Notes under the pieces: model-generated
Told to the model about the DNA's origin: nothing
Seen by the model: the letters and a program-made list of their open reading frames with translations, nothing else
Databases searched by the model: none
In this document: in pieces, positions 13,329 through 16,355 of the stretch
Numbering within the stretch: the stretch's first letter is position 1
How the letters are laid out: each line of letters begins with the position of its first letter
Assembly (NCBI GenBank): GCA_934503195.1
Contig: CAKSVM010000068.1
Location: 1 to 16,355, forward strand
DNA: 16,355 nt
Source of the DNA: an uncultured Eubacteriales bacterium
GTDB lineage: Bacteria; Bacillota; Clostridia; Oscillospirales; CAG-272
Direction of reading: 5' to 3'
Position numbers and translations under genes: made by a program

Positions 13329-14837
13329 ATGAAAAAAACAAGAACGCTTTCGCTTATCCTGTCCGCGCTGATACTCGCGGGACTGACCTCCTGCGGCGAC
13401 ACCGCCGCGCCGGGAGATGAAACCGACACACCCGCCGTAACCACCGCCGATTCCGAAACGAAGCCCGAGACGACCGATCCGTCAAAGGTACTCGAACTCC
13501 CCGACACGAACTGGAACGGACGCGAGTTCAGGGTTTTAGGCTACGAAGGTCCGCTTGAGCAGTGGACAACCTTTGAAATCACCGCCGACGCCGAGAACGG
13601 CGAGGTCGTGAACGACGCGGTCTTCCGCCGGAACCGTCAGGTAGAGGAGAAATACGGCGTGAAGATCACCGAATACAAGTTCAAGGACGAGGGACTCGGC
13701 GTCGGCTACAGCACCGCTCCGTATATACAGAAGTTCGTCATGGCGGGCGACGACGATTTTGATCTCGCCTTCTGCGTCTCGATGCGGATCGGTCAGATCG
13801 CGCGTCAGGGGGCCTTCTATGATCTCAACACCGTGAAGAACCTCAATTTCTCAAAGGACTGGTGGAACGAGGAGGTCAACGACACGCTGGAGGTCAACGG
13901 AAAGCTCTACTTCACGTCGAGCGATTTTTCGCTCCGCGACAAGAGCCGCGCTTACATCATGGTCTACAACAAGGATCTCAGCTCGGAATATAAGCTCGAA
14001 AACCCCGTGGAGCTTGTAAAATCCGGCAAATGGACCTTCGACGCGCTTGAAAAGCAGGCCAAGGCGGTGAAGAGCGACTTGAACGGAAACGGCGAGGTCG
14101 ATATCACCGACCAGTTCGGACTCGGAGTCGACTCGGGAGATTCCTTCTCGACCTTCATTTTCGGCACCGGAGTCAACACGATCGACAAGGACAAGAACGG
14201 AAAGCTCTTTATCTCGCTCAACAACGAGCGGACGACCGGGGCGATTGACAAGATCAACAAGTTCTTCGCGCTTCCCGACACGACGATCGTCCCCGAGGAC
14301 TGGCAGGGAAAGGTCGACGGCGATTACTGGTACGCTCCGTATAACGCCTTCTACGCCGGGCGGGTGCTCTTCGCGACCGCATTCCCGCATCTTCTCCGCG
14401 ATATGTCGGCAAACTGCGTTGACGATTACGGAATAATCCCCTTCCCGAAATACGACGAGACTCAGGAGAATTACTATTCGCTGGCCAATATCCTCGGAAT
14501 GCTCTTCGGAATCCCCTCGACCTGCGCCGACCCGGATTTCGCGGGATTCATGCTTGAGGCGATCTCGGCCGCGTCTACCGATACGTCGCTCAAAGCTTAT
14601 TACGACATCTCCTGCAAGACGAAATACACCTACGACGAGGACAGCGCGGAGATGCTTGACCTGATCTTCGACGGAATCCGCTACAATCTCGCTGATATCT
14701 ACAACATAAGCGGACTTTCGGCAATTCTCCGCAAGGTCGGCGACACGAGGGAGAATACCTTCGCGTCAAAATACGCCTCGATCGAGTCGGCCGCGCTCGC
14801 CGATCTCGAAAAACTTGACAAGGAGTTTTCGGAATGA
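13329..14837 (+). CDS. ABC transporter solute-binding lipoprotein (family 1 extracellular SBP)
   Basis: 502 residues. The signal peptide ends in the lipobox LTSC (lipid-modified Cys 22), followed by a Thr/Asp/Glu-rich linker (about 23-57), then a large two-lobe binding domain (about 60-500). ENGEVVNDAVFRRNRQVEEKYGV near 89-111 and the later GIIPFPKYDETQENYY (368-383) are typical of the large sugar-binding SBPs of Clostridia. DLNGNGEVDITD at 250-261 is a complete EF-hand-like calcium loop, common in this family. The frame is open from 13128, but GGAG lies 7 nt before the ATG at 13329, which begins the signal peptide. No permease or ATPase gene accompanies it here. It overlaps the glycosidase gene as ATGA. 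The ligand is probably an oligosaccharide, judged from that neighbour only. Confidence 0.88.
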   Translation: MKKTRTLSLILSALILAGLTSCGDTAAPGDETDTPAVTTADSETKPETTDPSKVLELPDTNWNGREFRVLGYEGPLEQWTTFEITADAENGEVVNDAVFRRNRQVEEKYGVKITEYKFKDEGLGVGYSTAPYIQKFVMAGDDDFDLAFCVSMRIGQIARQGAFYDLNTVKNLNFSKDWWNEEVNDTLEVNGKLYFTSSDFSLRDKSRAYIMVYNKDLSSEYKLENPVELVKSGKWTFDALEKQAKAVKSDLNGNGEVDITDQFGLGVDSGDSFSTFIFGTGVNTIDKDKNGKLFISLNNERTTGAIDKINKFFALPDTTIVPEDWQGKVDGDYWYAPYNAFYAGRVLFATAFPHLLRDMSANCVDDYGIIPFPKYDETQENYYSLANILGMLFGIPSTCADPDFAGFMLEAISAASTDTSLKAYYDISCKTKYTYDEDSAEMLDLIFDGIRYNLADIYNISGLSAILRKVGDTRENTFASKYASIESAALADLEKLDKEFSE

Positions 14838-16162
14838 ACATTACCTTCGATTTCAGGAAAAAGACCGGAAAGATCAAGCCGATGCACGCGATCGGACAGC
14901 CTCCGCGCGTCTGGAACTGGGACACGCATATGCACTACCTCACCGAGGCGCATATCCCGTTCTCGCGGCTTCACGACGTCAACTATCCCTTCGGCGGCTT
15001 CCAGTATGTCGATATCCCGAACGTCTTCCGCGACTTTGACGCCGACGAGAACGACCCGGCGTCGTATGATTTCGCCTTTACCGATCTTCTGATAAAGCAG
15101 CTGACCGACGCTGACTGCGAGCCGATCTATCGTCTCGGCGTCTCGATCGAGAACTTCGCGAAGATAAAGGCCTACCGGATCTATCCTCCGGCCGATCCCG
15201 AAAAGTGGGCGCGTATCTGCGAGCATATCGTCGCGCATTACAACGATGGCTGGGCGGACGGCTTCAGGTACGGGATAAAGTACTGGGAGGTCTGGAACGA
15301 ACCCGACAGCGACGTCTTCCCGGGCGGCGACAACCTGATGTTCCTCGGAACCCCGGAGGAGTATTACAGACTCTACGAGGCGACGTCAAAAAGGCTCAAG
15401 GCGCGCTTCGGCGACACCATAAAGGTCGGCGGCTACGCTTCGTGCGGATTTTACGCGATCTTCGGCGATCCGGAAAAATACGGGGTCGACCCCTCGCTCA
15501 GAAGGGGAGTTTCGGACAGACAGAAGCATTTCGTGCGCTTCTACGAGGATTTCCTGAAATTCGTGAAGGAGAGCGGCTCGCCGTTTGACTTCTTCTCATG
15601 GCACAGCTATGACGACGTCTGGCACACCACCGCGGTTTCGGAATACGTCAGACGCACGCTCGACGAGGCCGGCTTTGTGAACACCGAGTCGCATCTGAAC
15701 GAATGGAACAACGCGTCAGAGATTGAAAACCGCGGAAGCTCGTTCGCGGCGGCGGTCGCGGCGGCGATGATGATAAGCATGCAGAAATGCCCGGTCGATG
15801 TCCTATGCTACTATGACGCGTCGATCTCGTACCTCAACTACGGAGGACTTTTCAGCCCGCTCGACTGGAAGCCGCTCTGCGCGTATTATGTCTTCAAGGC
15901 GTTCGGCGAGCTTTACGCGCTCGGAAACGAGGTTGAGTGCGTGTGTGATTCAAATCCGGGCGAGGTCTTCGCGCTCGGCGCGGTTGGTGACGACGGAAAG
16001 CGCGCGGTTCTGATCGCGAACAGCGGCGCGGACGCGGAGATTCTGACAAATCTCTCCGGAATGAAGGTGCTGCTGATCGATAAGGAGCATTTTATCACCG
16101 AGACCGCGGAAAATCCGGAAAAATTCACTCTCGGAAGAAATCAGACGGTTCTTATAATGTAA
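14834..16162 (+). CDS. Glycoside hydrolase family 39-like protein (beta-xylosidase type), cytoplasmic
   Basis: 442 residues with no signal peptide, forming a (beta/alpha)8 barrel (about 15-365) and a short C-terminal beta domain (about 370-442). WEVWNEPD (151-158) holds the acid/base Glu at 156. The nucleophile is probably E290 in HLNEWNN, matching the TEWN/TEFN motif of GH39 xylosidases. FSWHSYDD (254-261) is the strand before it. The retaining mechanism on beta-xylosides is family knowledge; other GH39 members and the related clan GH-A families cut other sugars, so the substrate stays open. AAGGAG lies 8 nt before the ATG, which overlaps the SBP stop. Being intracellular and coupled to a binding protein, it should process imported oligosaccharides. 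A hairpin terminator follows. Confidence 0.87.
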   Translation: MNITFDFRKKTGKIKPMHAIGQPPRVWNWDTHMHYLTEAHIPFSRLHDVNYPFGGFQYVDIPNVFRDFDADENDPASYDFAFTDLLIKQLTDADCEPIYRLGVSIENFAKIKAYRIYPPADPEKWARICEHIVAHYNDGWADGFRYGIKYWEVWNEPDSDVFPGGDNLMFLGTPEEYYRLYEATSKRLKARFGDTIKVGGYASCGFYAIFGDPEKYGVDPSLRRGVSDRQKHFVRFYEDFLKFVKESGSPFDFFSWHSYDDVWHTTAVSEYVRRTLDEAGFVNTESHLNEWNNASEIENRGSSFAAAVAAAMMISMQKCPVDVLCYYDASISYLNYGGLFSPLDWKPLCAYYVFKAFGELYALGNEVECVCDSNPGEVFALGAVGDDGKRAVLIANSGADAEILTNLSGMKVLLIDKEHFITETAENPEKFTLGRNQTVLIM

Positions 16163-16168
16163 AAAGAA

Positions 16169-16192
16169 GGCCTGCCGCATGCGCGGCAGGCC
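16169..16192. terminator. Bidirectional hairpin terminator between GH39 gene and converging gene
   Basis: A perfect 10-bp stem, GGCCTGCCGC with GCGGCAGGCC, closes an ATGC loop 6 nt after the GH39 stop. On the plus strand the following tract is poor (ATTTGCG); on the minus strand it is TTCTTTTT, so it works best for the gene entering from the right. Confidence 0.8.
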
Positions 16193-16204
16193 ATTTGCGT
16201 TCTG

Positions 16205-16355
16205 TCAGTTCTCGTTTTTTTCTATCTTCACGCTCTTTATGACCGGGAGAATCACCTTGGTGTAGTATCCCTCCTCGTCGTCGCCGTAGGAAGTGAATTC
16301 CATCGTGAACGCGACCTTGTCGCCGTCGCGGAAGGCCAGAAGATAGGTTGTGTAC
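16205..16355 (-). CDS. Unidentified protein, C-terminal 49 residues, cut by window edge
   Basis: An open frame enters from the right edge and ends at the TGA at 16207-16205. The visible end includes TTYLLAFRDGDKVAFTMEF, then SYGDDEEGYYTKVILPVIKSV and a short charged tail KIEKNEN. Codon use (CTC, GTC, GAC) matches the rest of the window, and the terminator at 16169-16192 follows its stop. It looks like alternating beta strands, but I do not recognise a family. Confidence 0.6.
   Translation of the reverse strand, partial: YTTYLLAFRDGDKVAFTMEFTSYGDDEEGYYTKVILPVIKSVKIEKNEN

Noticed and set aside
16179..16182. GCATGC at the tip of the last hairpin as a separate regulatory palindrome
   Set aside because: It is simply the loop of the terminator stem.

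Overview
This window looks like chromosome from an anaerobic, fairly GC-rich member of the Bacillota, most likely class Clostridia and possibly gut-derived. The evidence is strong AGGAGG-type ribosome sites, consensus sigma-A promoters, many ATGA start/stop overlaps, a Clostridia-type Crp/Fnr regulator joined to a flavodiiron protein, and the Firmicutes-style lepA/hemW neighbourhood. This taxonomy is inference from gene content; no rRNA or other marker gene is present. Thirteen intact or edge-cut protein genes, one probable gene remnant and the edge fragments account for nearly all of the sequence. I see no tRNA, rRNA, CRISPR array, insertion sequence or prophage.

Layout. Positions 1-520: an AT-richer segment carrying the start of a peptidase S51-like gene, overlapped by the tail of an unrecognised truncated ORF. 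519-1751 (-): M29 aminopeptidase. Diverging from it, 1925-4415 (+): a Crp/Fnr regulator and, 1 nt downstream, a 608-residue flavodiiron protein fused to a flavin reductase domain and a short-spaced rubredoxin. 4480-4830 (-): a small XRE regulator between two copies of the same 31-bp terminator hairpin. 5021-6274 (-): M20 dipeptidase. 6348-6962 (+): superoxide dismutase, diverging from the dipeptidase through overlapping promoters. 6965-13057 (-): a compact five-gene operon of M23/LytM-like coiled-coil protein, GH3 lipoprotein, LepA, YjbR-family protein and HemW. 13329-16162 (+): lipoprotein solute-binding protein overlapping a cytoplasmic GH39-type glycosidase. 16205-16355 (-): the end of an unidentified gene.

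How the genes fit together. Oxygen and NO defence is the clearest theme: the Crp-flavodiiron pair and superoxide dismutase all lie in 1.9-7.0 kb. Peptide use is a second theme (M29, M20, S51-like). The long minus-strand operon ties a cell-wall pair to LepA, YjbR and HemW under one consensus promoter. The SBP-GH39 pair looks like the edge of a carbohydrate uptake and use locus whose permeases lie elsewhere.

Nothing here is convincingly a new large system. The points most worth a second look are the flavodiiron fusion, the XRE gene bracketed by duplicated terminators, the LytM domain lacking a zinc ligand, and the palindrome-rich promoter of the Crp gene.
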